This document shows positions 7,009-16,038 of a stretch of 19,815 bases of DNA, one piece after another. Each line of letters begins with the position of its first letter. The stretch's first letter is position 1. This stretch comes from Thiotrichaceae bacterium UBA7359 (GTDB lineage: Bacteria; Pseudomonadota; Gammaproteobacteria; Eutrophobiales; Eutrophobiaceae). The DNA lies in NCBI GenBank assembly GCA_905182825.1, contig CAJJDJ010000052.1:1-19815 (forward strand), in the 5' to 3' direction. The notes below the pieces were generated by a model, which saw nothing but the letters and a program-made list of their open reading frames with translations, did no database searches and was not told the DNA's origin. The position numbers were made by a program, and so were the translations under genes.

Positions 7009-8043
7009 TTAGAAGTTATCTTTATTCGCACATTTCGATAAAGCTTCTTGACGTGTCACCACATTTTTATCCATTAGTCTTTTCAGGTCTTGATCTAGTG
7101 TCTGCATACCAAGTGCTTGTCCTGTTTGTATAGCAGAATACATCTGCGCGATTTTATTTTCACGGATCAAATTACGAATAGCCGGAGTACCCATCATTAT
7201 TTCATGTGCGGCAACGCGGCCTCCCCCTGCTTTTTTCAACAAAGTTTGCGAGATAACAGATTTCAATGATTCTGACAACATCGCACGAATCATATCTTTT
7301 TCGGCTGCAGGAAATACATCTACAATACGGTCAATAGTCTTTGCAGCAGAGCTGGTATGTAAAGTACCAAATACCAAGTGGCCTGTTTCAGCAGCTGACA
7401 AAGCCAGTCTAATTGTTTCCAGATCACGCATTTCACCAACAAGTATAACATCGGGATCTTCACGTAATGCTGAACGCAATGCTTCATTAAATCCTAATGT
7501 ATCGCGATGCACTTCTCTCTGATTTATAAGACATTTTTTACTAACATGTACAAATTCTATGGGGTCTTCAACTGTTAGAATATGTCCATATTCTGTTTCA
7601 TTTTTATGGTTCACCATTGCCGCCAGAGTAGTAGATTTACCCGAACCTGTTGGACCTGTCACCAGAACAACTCCGCGTGGTGTATCTGAAATTTGTTCGA
7701 ATATTTTTGGGGCATTAAGCTGCTCTAACGACATAATTTCTGAAGGAATAGTACGAAATACAGCTCCTGAACCACGATTTTGATTGAAAGCATTAACACG
7801 AAAACGTGCCAATTTAGGTATTTCAAATGAAAAGTCACATTCCAGGAATTCTTCATAGTCTTTACGCTGTTTATCATTCATTATGTCGTAGACCATGTCA
7901 TGCACATCTTTATGTTCCATGGTTGGGACGTTGATGCGGCGCATATCACCATCAACTCGTATCATTGGAGGCTCTCCTGCTGACAAATGCAGATCCGAAC
8001 TACCATTTTTTACACCGAAGGCTAAGAGTTCACCAATCTGCAT
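7009..8043 (-). CDS. pilT: Type IV pilus retraction ATPase PilT
   Basis: This 344-residue protein is the main pilus depolymerising motor. It shows the PilT N-terminus (SSDLHLSAGEPP, 15-26), Walker A GPTGSGKST (130-138), the Asp box VEDPIEFVH, QREVHRDT, Walker B DPDVILVGEMRD, the His box GHLVFGTLHT (221-230), and AIRNLIRE (288-295), which separates PilT from PilU and is needed for retraction in PilT. Its length equals that of Pseudomonas PilT. The start has a GGGAGG ribosome site (8054-8049) five bases upstream. It is the first gene of a three-ATPase operon and is divergent from yggS, an arrangement conserved in Pseudomonas-like genomes. No pilus assembly genes (pilB, pilC, pilM-Q) are in the window. 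Confidence 0.96.
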   Translation of the reverse strand: MQIGELLAFGVKNGSSDLHLSAGEPPMIRVDGDMRRINVPTMEHKDVHDMVYDIMNDKQRKDYEEFLECDFSFEIPKLARFRVNAFNQNRGSGAVFRTIPSEIMSLEQLNAPKIFEQISDTPRGVVLVTGPTGSGKSTTLAAMVNHKNETEYGHILTVEDPIEFVHVSKKCLINQREVHRDTLGFNEALRSALREDPDVILVGEMRDLETIRLALSAAETGHLVFGTLHTSSAAKTIDRIVDVFPAAEKDMIRAMLSESLKSVISQTLLKKAGGGRVAAHEIMMGTPAIRNLIRENKIAQMYSAIQTGQALGMQTLDQDLKRLMDKNVVTRQEALSKCANKDNF

Positions 8044-8220
8044 TTATACCTCCCAATAGGTAATGACATACTTGACCAAGCATGTTGCAATATTATTTTT
8101 AATTTTATTAAATGCAAACTGGACAAAATTATATATATAAATATTATCATTCCAAAACAGATGCATAATCAATCTTACTGTCATTTTAAATTATAGACCA
8201 CTGTAATAACATTTTTATTT

Positions 8221-8919
8221 ATGAGCATAATCGAAAATATTGACCATATACGTAAGAAAATAAGCGTAACAGAAAAGCGATTTAAACGTCGAAAATCATC
8301 TGTTTCCTTGCTTGCTGTTAGTAAAACTCGAAGCGTTGAAACCATTATTACTGCTATTAATCAAGGTCAGTTACATTTTGGTGAGAATTACTGTCAAGAA
8401 GCAGTGGCAAAGATTGAAGCTATTAACAATCCAAAGCTAGTTTGGCATTTCATAGGACCAATCCAATCTAATAAAACTAGGCAGATTACCAATCATTTCG
8501 ACTGGGTGCATACCATAGACAGAATAAAGATCGCACGGCTTTTGAATGAACAAAGACCTGAGAACCTGGATCCACTCAACGTATGCGTTCAAGTCAATAT
8601 AAGTTACGAAAATAGCAAGTCAGGAATCATGCTAGATGATGTAGATGGATTTATCGAAGAACTTGAACAATTTAAACGGTTAAAGGTTCGCGGTTTGATG
8701 TCATTGCCTGCGCCGGTAAATAACTTTAATAAACAAAGAGTTCCCTTTTCGATCTTGAAGCAAAAATTACAAGAATTGAAAATCTCTAGACCTGAAATAG
8801 ACACATTGTCTATCGGGACAAGTGAAGATATGACGGCGGCTATCGCAGAGGGCGCAACGATTGTCCGTATTGGTACCGCTTTATTCGGACCACGAAATGT
8901 AAAAACACACACAAGTTGA
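8221..8919 (+). CDS. yggS: YggS-family pyridoxal phosphate homeostasis protein
   Basis: This 232-residue cytosolic protein belongs to the PLPBP/YggS family, a PLP-binding TIM-barrel protein without known enzymatic activity that keeps vitamin B6 and amino-acid pools balanced. The PLP lysine is Lys35 in LLAVSKT. Other family motifs are FGENYCQE, WHFIGPIQSNKTR, and the C-terminal phosphate-binding SIGTSEDMTAAI followed by VRIGTALFG. There is no clear ribosome site before the ATG, but the N-terminus matches the family. It heads the plus-strand operon with proC and yggT, an arrangement conserved in gammaproteobacteria, and is divergent from pilT across 177 bases. Confidence 0.95.
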   Translation: MSIIENIDHIRKKISVTEKRFKRRKSSVSLLAVSKTRSVETIITAINQGQLHFGENYCQEAVAKIEAINNPKLVWHFIGPIQSNKTRQITNHFDWVHTIDRIKIARLLNEQRPENLDPLNVCVQVNISYENSKSGIMLDDVDGFIEELEQFKRLKVRGLMSLPAPVNNFNKQRVPFSILKQKLQELKISRPEIDTLSIGTSEDMTAAIAEGATIVRIGTALFGPRNVKTHTS

Positions 8920-8964
8920 TAAACTGGCATAATAAAAACACAAACATAAAACTGGTCTAGTTAA

Positions 8965-9789
8965 ATGAAAGATTGCAACATAACATTGATCGGCTGCGGT
9001 AATATGTCTCGTAGCTTGATTGGCGGCCTAATTAATGATGGAGTCAAAAAAGAACACCTCTTAGCAACAGATCCTGATGCCAAGCAACGTCTAGATATAA
9101 CGGCTCAATTTGGGGTTACTACTCTGGAGAGTAACGAAAAAGCGGTCGAAAATGCTGACATAATCGTCCTTGCCGTTAAACCACAAGTAATGCGGCAGGT
9201 CGTTAGCGGACTAGCTATCGTATTGAAAAACAGCTCTAAAATGCTAATCTCTATCGCTGCTGGGGTGAGACTTACCTCTTTTACAAAATGGCTAGATACA
9301 CCAATTGCGGTTATCCGAGTCATGCCAAATACTCCAGCCTTAATTCAGTCAGGCGCTGCCGCTTTATTTGCCAATGAGCATGCCTCTGATATACAGAAAA
9401 ATAACACTGAAGTTATAATGCGTTCTGTAGGCACAATAACCTGGTTAGACTCAGAAGACCTGATGGACGCGGTGACAGCTTTATCTGGCAGTGGGCCAGC
9501 GTATTTTTTCTATTTTATGGAATCGATGGAAAAATCAGCAAGAGCGATGGGGCTAAGTAATGAAGATGCAAGCTTATTAACTATTGAGACTGCCCTAGGG
9601 GCCGCAAAGATGGCATCGTTATCTCATTACGACCTATCAGAATTACGAAAGCAAGTAACCTCTCCCGGCGGCACAACAGAACAGGCCATAATTAAATTTC
9701 AACAAGGCGATCTTGGACAACTTGTGCATGAAGCAATGAGTGCAGCCAAGCAACGAGCTATTGAACTATCACAACGATTTGGCGAATAA
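8965..9789 (+). CDS. proC: Pyrroline-5-carboxylate reductase
   Basis: This 274-residue enzyme performs the last step of proline synthesis, reducing pyrroline-5-carboxylate with NAD(P)H. The N-terminal Rossmann loop is IGCGNMSRSLIGGL (9-22). The conserved VMPNTPALI segment, the TALSGSGPAYFF dimer/substrate segment and the family signature ending LRKQVTSPGGTTEQAI are all present. The length is normal for ProC. It starts 45 bases after yggS and ends three bases before yggT, so the three are probably cotranscribed. Confidence 0.97.
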   Translation: MKDCNITLIGCGNMSRSLIGGLINDGVKKEHLLATDPDAKQRLDITAQFGVTTLESNEKAVENADIIVLAVKPQVMRQVVSGLAIVLKNSSKMLISIAAGVRLTSFTKWLDTPIAVIRVMPNTPALIQSGAAALFANEHASDIQKNNTEVIMRSVGTITWLDSEDLMDAVTALSGSGPAYFFYFMESMEKSARAMGLSNEDASLLTIETALGAAKMASLSHYDLSELRKQVTSPGGTTEQAIIKFQQGDLGQLVHEAMSAAKQRAIELSQRFGE

Positions 9790-9792
9790 AGC

Positions 9793-10374
9793 ATGGGTGG
9801 AAACTATTTTACACAAGCTGTTCTATATCTAATAGAGGTCGTTTTTGACCTCTACATTCTGGCAGTATTATTACGTTATTTGTTAGCTCGGGTTAGAGCA
9901 GATTTTTATAATCCATTATCTCAATTCCTAGTTAAGGTAACTAATCTGCCAATAAAATCATTGCGTCGATTGACCCCGAGTTTGTTTGGCATTGATTGGT
10001 CGTCAATAATCCTATTATTTTTTCTGCAAGGATTAAAAATTATAATACTAACATTGATTACTAGTGGTCACATCCCGGTGGTATCAGGGTTATTTGTCCT
10101 GACGATTGCTAATTTATTGAAAATTGTCATTTACGTTCATATGTTTATTATCATAATACAAGTTGTAATCAGTTGGATTAACCCAGGCGCTCATAATCCA
10201 ATTACTATCATTATGCACCAATTAAGTGAACCTATTTTAAATTCTGTAAGACGGTTGATTCCTGCAGCAGGTGGGTTTGATTTTTCTTCAATGGTTGCCA
10301 TTATTACCATGGAGATCATGATTATATTATTGGTTTCACCGCTTATGGACTTGGGGGTAAGGTTGTCTTACTAG
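9793..10374 (+). CDS. yggT: YggT-family integral membrane protein
   Basis: This 193-residue protein consists of two repeated YggT domains. Each has a hydrophobic segment ending in a polar turn (VRADFYNPLSQFLVKVTNLP in the first; INPGAHNPITIIMHQLSEPI in the second) and then an RRLTP or RRLIP motif followed by further hydrophobic segments. About four to six membrane helices are visible. The function is not firmly known; in E. coli it has been linked to osmotic-stress tolerance, and the family resembles CCB3/YlmG proteins of cell and plastid division. It starts three bases after proC. The gene that usually follows, yggU, is decayed here. Confidence 0.93.
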   Translation: MGGNYFTQAVLYLIEVVFDLYILAVLLRYLLARVRADFYNPLSQFLVKVTNLPIKSLRRLTPSLFGIDWSSIILLFFLQGLKIIILTLITSGHIPVVSGLFVLTIANLLKIVIYVHMFIIIIQVVISWINPGAHNPITIIMHQLSEPILNSVRRLIPAAGGFDFSSMVAIITMEIMIILLVSPLMDLGVRLSY

Positions 10375-10418
10375 CATTATCAGCCTTCATGAATGTTATG
10401 AGAAGTGTCTAATGCTAA

Positions 10419-10607
10419 ACATCCACGCTCAAACTGGATCAAAGAATCATCATGATAAGATTTTACAGTGGAAGACTAAAATTTAAAATAAATGCACCTC
10501 CGGTTGATAAAAAAACTAATCAACTCATTGTTAATCCACCTGGTATAGGATTGATAAACAGACCGAAACATAGAAATGATAATAAGATAATCAATCAGCC
10601 AATCTAA
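10419..10607 (+). pseudogene. yggU: Remnant of a YggU (DUF167) gene
   Basis: A frame from 10419 to the stop at 10605-10607, with an ATG at 10452 (51 codons), carries the heart of the YggU/DUF167 family: GRLKFKINAPPVDKKTN, matching the family pattern LKxxxxAPPVDGKAN. The family gene is about 95 codons. Here the N-terminal half is reduced to 11 codons before the ATG, behind an in-frame stop at 10416-10418. The part after LIV no longer follows the family pattern, and the GKAN glycine is Lys. It sits exactly where yggU is expected, between yggT and metX. A short protein could still be made from 10452, so an unusual truncated gene is the alternative. Confidence 0.7.
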
Positions 10608-10726
10608 CTAACCATCTTATTTAATGATATATCAGATAGCACATGTTCAGATTTAGCTCTAATATGTCAGCTTTTATTATGTAATAATTTATAAAAAAAA
10701 TATCAAATTTAAGCCTTATAAAAAAC
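10608..10726 (+). other. AT-rich leader before metX
   Basis: This 119-base region precedes metX and should contain its promoter. It is very AT-rich, and I could not place a convincing -35/-10 pair, a riboswitch or a MetJ-type operator. There is no clear ribosome site in front of the metX ATG. Confidence 0.4.
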
Positions 10727-11878
10727 ATGCAAAAAAGCACAAGACCTGTTGATGATATCGGCTTGGTTGAACCAAAGACAAAACATTTTAGCGGAACCTT
10801 AGCGCTCGCTTCGGGCAGTGAATTGCATGGCTTCGATATTGTTTATGAAACCTATGGAAAGTTAAATAAAGAATGCTCTAATGCTATATTAATTTGTCAT
10901 GCATTAAGCGGTGACCATCATGTTGCTGGATATCATACCCCTCAGGATAAAAAACCCGGTTGGTGGGATAATATTATTGGCCCTAACAAAACAATAGATA
11001 CTAATCGTTTTTTTGTTGTTAGCCCAAATAATATTGGTGGCTGTAGCGGATCATCCGGACCACTAACCATAAATCCAGTTACTGGTAGTTCTTATGGTCC
11101 GAACTTTCCACTAGTCACAGTTAAAGACTGGGTTAAAACTCAGGCCATGCTCGCTGATAAACTTGGTGTTGATGTCTGGACGGTGATTATTGGTGGCAGT
11201 CTTGGTGGTATGCAATGTTTAGAATGGTCAATATCCTACCCAAATCGTGTTAAAAATACTTTTATCATAGCCGCAGCCCCTAAGCTATCTACACAAAATA
11301 TAGCGTTTAATGAAGTATCTCGCCAGGCGATTAGATCTGATCAAAATTTTAATGAAGGAAATTATTATGAGAGTGACAATAAACCTGAACTAGGATTAAT
11401 GCTAGCTAGAATGCTAGGACACATAACGTATTTATCAGACGATGCTCTCGATGAAAAATTTGGACGAGAACTTCGTGATGGTGAAATAAAATTTGGTTAC
11501 GAAGCTGAATTTCAAATTGAAAGTTACTTACGTTACCAAGGCAGAGCATTTGTTGATCGATTCGATGCAAATAGTTATCTACTATTAACCAAAGCACTCG
11601 ATTACTTTGACCCCGCTGGTGATACTGAGGGTAGTCTTTCCAAAGCTATGGCGCCCGCGACTGCAAAATTTATGATTATCTCTTTTAGTAGTGATTGGCG
11701 TTTTTCACCCGAACGTTCACAGGAAATAGTTAGTGCTTTGCTTGAAGCTAATAAATGTGTCAGTTATATAGAAATTCAATCAACACAAGGGCATGATTCA
11801 TTTTTAATGCCTATACCTCGCTACCATCAAGTAATAAAAACTGCGCTTGACCGAATTGCAAAAGGACTTGATCTCTAA
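10727..11878 (+). CDS. metX: Homoserine O-acyltransferase MetX (probably succinyl type)
   Basis: This 383-residue alpha/beta hydrolase-fold enzyme acylates homoserine to start methionine synthesis. It has VYETYGKLN (39-47), ICHALSGDHHVAGYH (56-70), the NNIGGCSGSSGP oxyanion region (101-112), and the nucleophile elbow GGSLGG with Ser158. Asp323 in SSDWRF and His356 in QGHDSF complete the triad. The sequence runs along the Pseudomonas-type MetX over its whole length, and those enzymes use succinyl-CoA; acyl choice cannot be proved from this reading. The stop overlaps the metW ATG by one base (TAATG). MetX and MetW are a known functional pair in proteobacteria. Confidence 0.93.
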   Translation: MQKSTRPVDDIGLVEPKTKHFSGTLALASGSELHGFDIVYETYGKLNKECSNAILICHALSGDHHVAGYHTPQDKKPGWWDNIIGPNKTIDTNRFFVVSPNNIGGCSGSSGPLTINPVTGSSYGPNFPLVTVKDWVKTQAMLADKLGVDVWTVIIGGSLGGMQCLEWSISYPNRVKNTFIIAAAPKLSTQNIAFNEVSRQAIRSDQNFNEGNYYESDNKPELGLMLARMLGHITYLSDDALDEKFGRELRDGEIKFGYEAEFQIESYLRYQGRAFVDRFDANSYLLLTKALDYFDPAGDTEGSLSKAMAPATAKFMIISFSSDWRFSPERSQEIVSALLEANKCVSYIEIQSTQGHDSFLMPIPRYHQVIKTALDRIAKGLDL

Positions 11879-12480
11879 TGAGCTTAAGAACTGATCAGTC
11901 TCTAATCGCCAAATGGATTAAACCCAATTCACGTGTACTTGATTTAGGTTGTGGTGATGGAACATTAATGGCTTATTTGCAAAAAAACCAGCATGTGAGT
12001 GGTTATGGCCTTGAAATAAATGAAGAGAATATTGTGCAATGTATTCATAAAGGTGTTGACGTCATACAAACTGATTTAGATAAAGGTTTATCTGAATTCA
12101 ATAGAGAATCATTCGATTACGTAATCATGACACAAACACTGCAAGCAATTTACTATCCCGACAAATTACTAAAAGAAATGACACGCGTTGGTCGTGAAGC
12201 AATTGTCACATTTCCCAATATGGGCCATTGGAAAAATCGTTTGCAACTTGCATTAACGGGTCGCATGCCAAAGTCTAAAACACTACCATACGAATGGTAT
12301 AATACCCCCAATATACATTTATTTACGCTGGCTGATTTTGAAAGATTATGTGCTAAAATTAGTATTAGAATATTAGACCGTTCAACAGTCGATAATGAAC
12401 ATCATAGTAGTCTTAGCATGAAATTGTTTCCTAACTTGTTAGGCGAGATTGCGATATATCGTTTTCAGCAAAAGAATTAA
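11878..12480 (+). CDS. metW: MetW, methyltransferase-fold partner of MetX
   Basis: This 200-residue protein has a class I methyltransferase fold: motif I is LDLGCGDG (21-28), followed by a GLEI acidic strand, and the MetW segments QTLQAIYYPDKLLKEMTRVG, FPNMGHWKNR and LPYEWYNTPNIH. MetW is needed with MetX for homoserine acylation in several proteobacteria. Its own methyl transfer has not been shown to be required. It is translationally coupled to metX by the TAATG overlap. The gene ends the plus-strand operon, 112 bases before the convergent mgtE. Confidence 0.95.
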   Translation: MSLRTDQSLIAKWIKPNSRVLDLGCGDGTLMAYLQKNQHVSGYGLEINEENIVQCIHKGVDVIQTDLDKGLSEFNRESFDYVIMTQTLQAIYYPDKLLKEMTRVGREAIVTFPNMGHWKNRLQLALTGRMPKSKTLPYEWYNTPNIHLFTLADFERLCAKISIRILDRSTVDNEHHSSLSMKLFPNLLGEIAIYRFQQKN

Positions 12481-12592
12481 AAGTCTTTCGAGTTAGCTCT
12501 TTATATCAACGACTATACTTACTTTAGATTTAATAAAACTAAGGTTCATCATTATTAATTTGCTGTGCATCATAATAGTCACCAACTGTATA

Positions 12593-13948
12593 TTAAGTAA
12601 CGAGGAAAATAGTTGCTAGTCCTAAAAAAGTTATAAATCCCACAACATCCGTTACTGTTGTCAAGATAACTACCCCTGCTATTGCTGGGTCAATACCAAA
12701 GTGTTTCAATACTAAGGGTATTGATGCACCGGCAAGAGCAGCTATGATGAAGTTGATAATCATTGATACGCCAATAACGAGACCAAGTAATGAATCGTCA
12801 AACCAAAAAATAACTATAGTAGCAACAACACATGACCATAGAATACCGTTTAATATGCCTACAGTTAGTTCTTTTATAAGTAGTGGTTTGATGTTAGTTT
12901 TAACAATCTGCCCAATCGCGATACCACGTATAGTGATGGTCAGAGTCTGGCTGCCTGCGATACCACCCATACCGGCAACTACCGGCATGAGGATAGCAAG
13001 TGCAACGAGCTCATGGATAGTTTCTTCAAAGCGGCCAATAACCCAAGAGGCAAGGAATGCAGTAAGTAGATTTATACCTAACCAAATTGCTCGACGTTTA
13101 GTCGTGATAAACACTGGAGAAAACATATCGTCTTCGCTCAGTCCAGCCATACTCCTGACAGCTTGTTCAGCCGCTTCCTGAATAACATCAACGACATCAT
13201 CAATGGTAATACGTCCAAGCAAGTGCCCTTCATCATCTATTACAGCTGCAGAAACTAAATCTCGTTGCTCAAAAAGTTTTGCCACATCTGATTTAGGCGT
13301 ATCGGCAGAAAGATAGGCCTCTTCTTCCATCCATGCACCAACAGTTGATTCCGGTTCTCTAACTAGTAATTCTGTTAATGGCAATACTCCTAAATAATGA
13401 TTTTCACGATCAACCACCATCAAATTATCTGTCTTTGCTGGTATCGTACCTAGCAAACGTAAATATCTTGCAACGGCATCCAATGAAACCTCGGCACGTA
13501 CAGAAACGACATCAATATTCATCAAGCCACCGGCTGTGTCTTCCGGGTAGCTCAGAATGGAGGACAGGCGTTTTAGGTTTTGTTCATCCATTGAATGTAG
13601 CACGGTATCCGCCACATCGTCAGGGAGATCTTGCAATATGTCTACAACATCATCAGCATCAAGATTTCTAGTCACATCAACCAATTCGTTTGGATGCATT
13701 TGTTCGAGTAATTCTACTCGAACTGTATCGTGTAAATGAGATAACACATCACCTTCAAACTCAATGTCGATTAATTGCCAAACACTGTCACGATCGCGAC
13801 TCGGCATACTTTCAATAACATCTGCAATCTCGGAAGGGTGAAGTGCGTCGACTATATCGCGCGCAGATTTAATATCACTCTTTTTTAGAGCCTTATATAA
13901 TAAACCTATAGTAGATAATTCAGATTTTTTTTGAGTAGTATCGCCCAT
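12593..13948 (-). CDS. mgtE: Magnesium transporter MgtE
   Basis: This 451-residue inner-membrane Mg2+ channel has the standard three parts. A superhelical, acidic N-domain of MgtE repeats spans about 10-130 (HPSEIADVIE, HPNELVDVTR). A pair of CBS domains starts with TAGGLMNIDVVSV near 138 and ends with LLGRITIDDVVDVI. About five membrane helices follow from about 285 to the end, with PVVAGMGGIAGSQ and the pore segment TTVTDVVGF carrying the conserved Asp. Mg2+ binding to the cytosolic domains closes the channel. The length is normal. It is the last gene of the minus-strand PTS/rpoN block, 54 bases after ptsI; this linkage to ptsI is common in purple-sulfur-type gammaproteobacteria. Confidence 0.96.
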   Translation of the reverse strand: MGDTTQKKSELSTIGLLYKALKKSDIKSARDIVDALHPSEIADVIESMPSRDRDSVWQLIDIEFEGDVLSHLHDTVRVELLEQMHPNELVDVTRNLDADDVVDILQDLPDDVADTVLHSMDEQNLKRLSSILSYPEDTAGGLMNIDVVSVRAEVSLDAVARYLRLLGTIPAKTDNLMVVDRENHYLGVLPLTELLVREPESTVGAWMEEEAYLSADTPKSDVAKLFEQRDLVSAAVIDDEGHLLGRITIDDVVDVIQEAAEQAVRSMAGLSEDDMFSPVFITTKRRAIWLGINLLTAFLASWVIGRFEETIHELVALAILMPVVAGMGGIAGSQTLTITIRGIAIGQIVKTNIKPLLIKELTVGILNGILWSCVVATIVIFWFDDSLLGLVIGVSMIINFIIAALAGASIPLVLKHFGIDPAIAGVVILTTVTDVVGFITFLGLATIFLVT

Positions 13949-14002
13949 GAGATTTTACTTTAGACTTATGAATCAGAGTCTATCAGTGCTTGCCGCTCAA
14001 TG

Positions 14003-15754
14003 CTAAGAAGACTGTTTGGTATTTAAATGTTGAAGCAATAAATTTACTTCTGCCCCGGATGAGGTGTTGAGGACTTTTTTGATTATACTTGATAATTCGT
14101 CGATATTGGTATTGTTTATTATTTTTTTAATCTCTAATAGAGATGCAGTATGCACACTAAGTTCTCTAAGTCCCAAACCTAGTAATAATTTTGTGTATAT
14201 TTTCTCTCCAGCCATTTCACCACACATCGAGACAGGAATGTTAGCCTTCTTTCCGGCCTTAATAATAGTGTTTATTAATCTTAAAACGGCGGGATGTAAC
14301 GGGTCATATAGATAGTTTACTTCGTCGTTAACCCGATCTATTGCCATGGTATATTGGATTAAATCATTTGTGCCTATAGAAATAAAATCGAGTTTTTTAG
14401 CAAAGATATCAGCGCATATAGCAGCTGCCGGCACTTCAATCATCCCTCCTATCTCTATGTCAGAGTCATAAGCAATAGAACAATTATCTAGGTCAATCTT
14501 AATGTCCTCAACCATTTTCAAAACTTGTTGCATTTCTTGAATATTAGTCAGCATCGGAATCATTATTTTTACTAGTCCATGTGCTGAAGCTCTTAATATT
14601 GCACGTAATTGAGGGCGAAACAATCCTGGTTCTTTTAAACATAATCGTATTGCACGCAAACCTAATGCCGGGTTAGATCTAAGCTTACCGGCTTGGCTAC
14701 CCGCGCCATCAACTTGTTTATCGGCACCTAAATCAAGAGTTCGAATAGTTAAAGGCAACCCACGTAGAGCCTTAAGTACATTAAGGTATGTTTCAAAATG
14801 TTCATCTTCGTTTGGTGGTGTCTCTCTATTCATGTAAAGAAATTCTGTGCGATAAAGACCAACACCTTTCGCTCCTACATCTCTTACAGTTTCGAAATCT
14901 TTTGGTAATTCGATATTAGCAGTAAGAGTTATCGGTATACCATCTGCTGATTCTGTCGGTGCACTCTTAAGTTTTCGAAGTGATGAATAGTAACGTTTAA
15001 CTTCTCGCTGTCTTTTTTCATAATAGCTTTTAATAAGTCTATTAGGCTCTATCAGTAGCATACCTGTACTACCATCCATAATAACCAAATCTTCATTTTT
15101 AAAAAATCGACGGGCACTATGTAAGCCGACCACGGCAGGAATACCTAAACTTCTTGCTAAAATTGCCGTATGTGATGTTGGTCCACCGAACTCTGTTGCA
15201 AAAGCAGTGATCCCATAGTGCTGCATCAATACAGTATCGGCAGGAGTTAGATCGTCAGCCACAATAATTCTATTTTTTAAATGGTCATCGGGCACCTCAT
15301 GTAATAAAGGTTTCTGTTTTAATAAAACACGTAAAATTCTATTTACAACATGATCAACATCATCACGACGTGTGCTGAGATAAGTATCAGCCATTTCATT
15401 GAAAACATTAACTAGTGCATCACGTTGTAATTTAAGTGCCCATTCAGCATTGCATGAACGTTCTTTAATGACTCGCTTAGGTTCTTCCGTTAGAGTAATA
15501 TCTTCCAACATTAACAAATGAGTATCTATAAAAGCAGAGACGTCAACCCGTGTTGAATTAGGGATGTGATCCCGTATGGCACGTAATTGTTGACGTGCAT
15601 CAGCTATAGCATTATTAAACCGTGACAGCTCATCGTTAATCTGTGAGTTAAGAATAGTGTATTCAGGCACTTCGAGTTGATCGTGTTGAACAATGTGGAC
15701 CTTCCCTATGGCAATTCCACGAGACACACTCACGCCTTGAATTGATATCGTCAT
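14003..15754 (-). CDS. ptsI: Phosphoenolpyruvate-protein phosphotransferase, Enzyme I
   Basis: This 583-residue cytosolic enzyme takes phosphate from phosphoenolpyruvate and passes it to HPr. The phosphorylated His195 lies in FGGPTSHTAILARSLGIPAVVG. The PEP-binding domain follows with LYRTEFLYM, a RSNPALGLRAIR arginine segment, ISIGTNDLIQYTMAIDR and catalytic Cys511 in SMCGEMAG. There is no N-terminal GAF domain, so it is Enzyme I by architecture and not the nitrogen-type PtsP. The ATG overlaps the ptsH stop by four bases (ATGA), so the two are translationally coupled. No sugar permease genes lie nearby, which suggests a regulatory phosphorelay. Confidence 0.96.
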   Translation of the reverse strand: MTISIQGVSVSRGIAIGKVHIVQHDQLEVPEYTILNSQINDELSRFNNAIADARQQLRAIRDHIPNSTRVDVSAFIDTHLLMLEDITLTEEPKRVIKERSCNAEWALKLQRDALVNVFNEMADTYLSTRRDDVDHVVNRILRVLLKQKPLLHEVPDDHLKNRIIVADDLTPADTVLMQHYGITAFATEFGGPTSHTAILARSLGIPAVVGLHSARRFFKNEDLVIMDGSTGMLLIEPNRLIKSYYEKRQREVKRYYSSLRKLKSAPTESADGIPITLTANIELPKDFETVRDVGAKGVGLYRTEFLYMNRETPPNEDEHFETYLNVLKALRGLPLTIRTLDLGADKQVDGAGSQAGKLRSNPALGLRAIRLCLKEPGLFRPQLRAILRASAHGLVKIMIPMLTNIQEMQQVLKMVEDIKIDLDNCSIAYDSDIEIGGMIEVPAAAICADIFAKKLDFISIGTNDLIQYTMAIDRVNDEVNYLYDPLHPAVLRLINTIIKAGKKANIPVSMCGEMAGEKIYTKLLLGLGLRELSVHTASLLEIKKIINNTNIDELSSIIKKVLNTSSGAEVNLLLQHLNTKQSS

Positions 15755-16020
15755 TCGTCCTCACCAAATTTATTGTTTATCAATGCTACAATCGCCGTCA
15801 TTGCTTCATCTTCATCTTTACCTATAGTTCTAACCTCAATCTCAGCACTTTTCCCTGCAGCAAGCATCATTAACCCCATGATGCTTTTACCGCTAACTTC
15901 ACGCTGTACAAATTGAATATTTATTTCAGCGTGAAAACCCGAAGCGATTTGGACGAGTTTAGCAGCAGCACGGGCGTGTAAGCCTAACTTATTAATTATT
16001 TTAATTTTTTTATGATTCAT
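15751..16020 (-). CDS. ptsH: Phosphocarrier protein HPr
   Basis: This 89-residue protein has both regulatory sites of HPr. His15, in LGLHARAAAKLV, receives phosphate from Enzyme I. Ser46, in SGKSIMGLM, is the residue phosphorylated by HPr kinase in organisms that have it. The nitrogen-type NPr of enterobacteria lacks this exact KSIMGLM segment, so this is a kinase-type HPr. The expected kinase gene is present only as a remnant (17203-17539), so Ser46 may now be without its enzyme. The gene overlaps ptsI by four bases, and upstream lies a decayed EIIA-Man gene. Confidence 0.96.
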   Translation of the reverse strand: MNHKKIKIINKLGLHARAAAKLVQIASGFHAEINIQFVQREVSGKSIMGLMMLAAGKSAEIEVRTIGKDEDEAMTAIVALINNKFGEDE

Positions 16021-16038
16021 TAATATCCATTAATTTGA

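Noticed and set aside
8044..8220. A sigma-54 promoter for pilT in the pilT-yggS intergenic region, suggested by a TTGTCC...TTGCAT-like sequence on the minus strand
   Set aside because: The GG and GC elements are not both present at the required spacing of about ten bases.
12518..12543. Imperfect inverted repeat between metW and mgtE as a two-way terminator
   Set aside because: The 8-bp stem has a mismatch, is AT-rich and has no adjoining T run on either strand.
12744..13181. A long plus-strand open frame opposite mgtE, and similar frames opposite the pil, rpoN and ptsI genes
   Set aside because: They mirror strong coding genes on the other strand and show no family motifs of their own.
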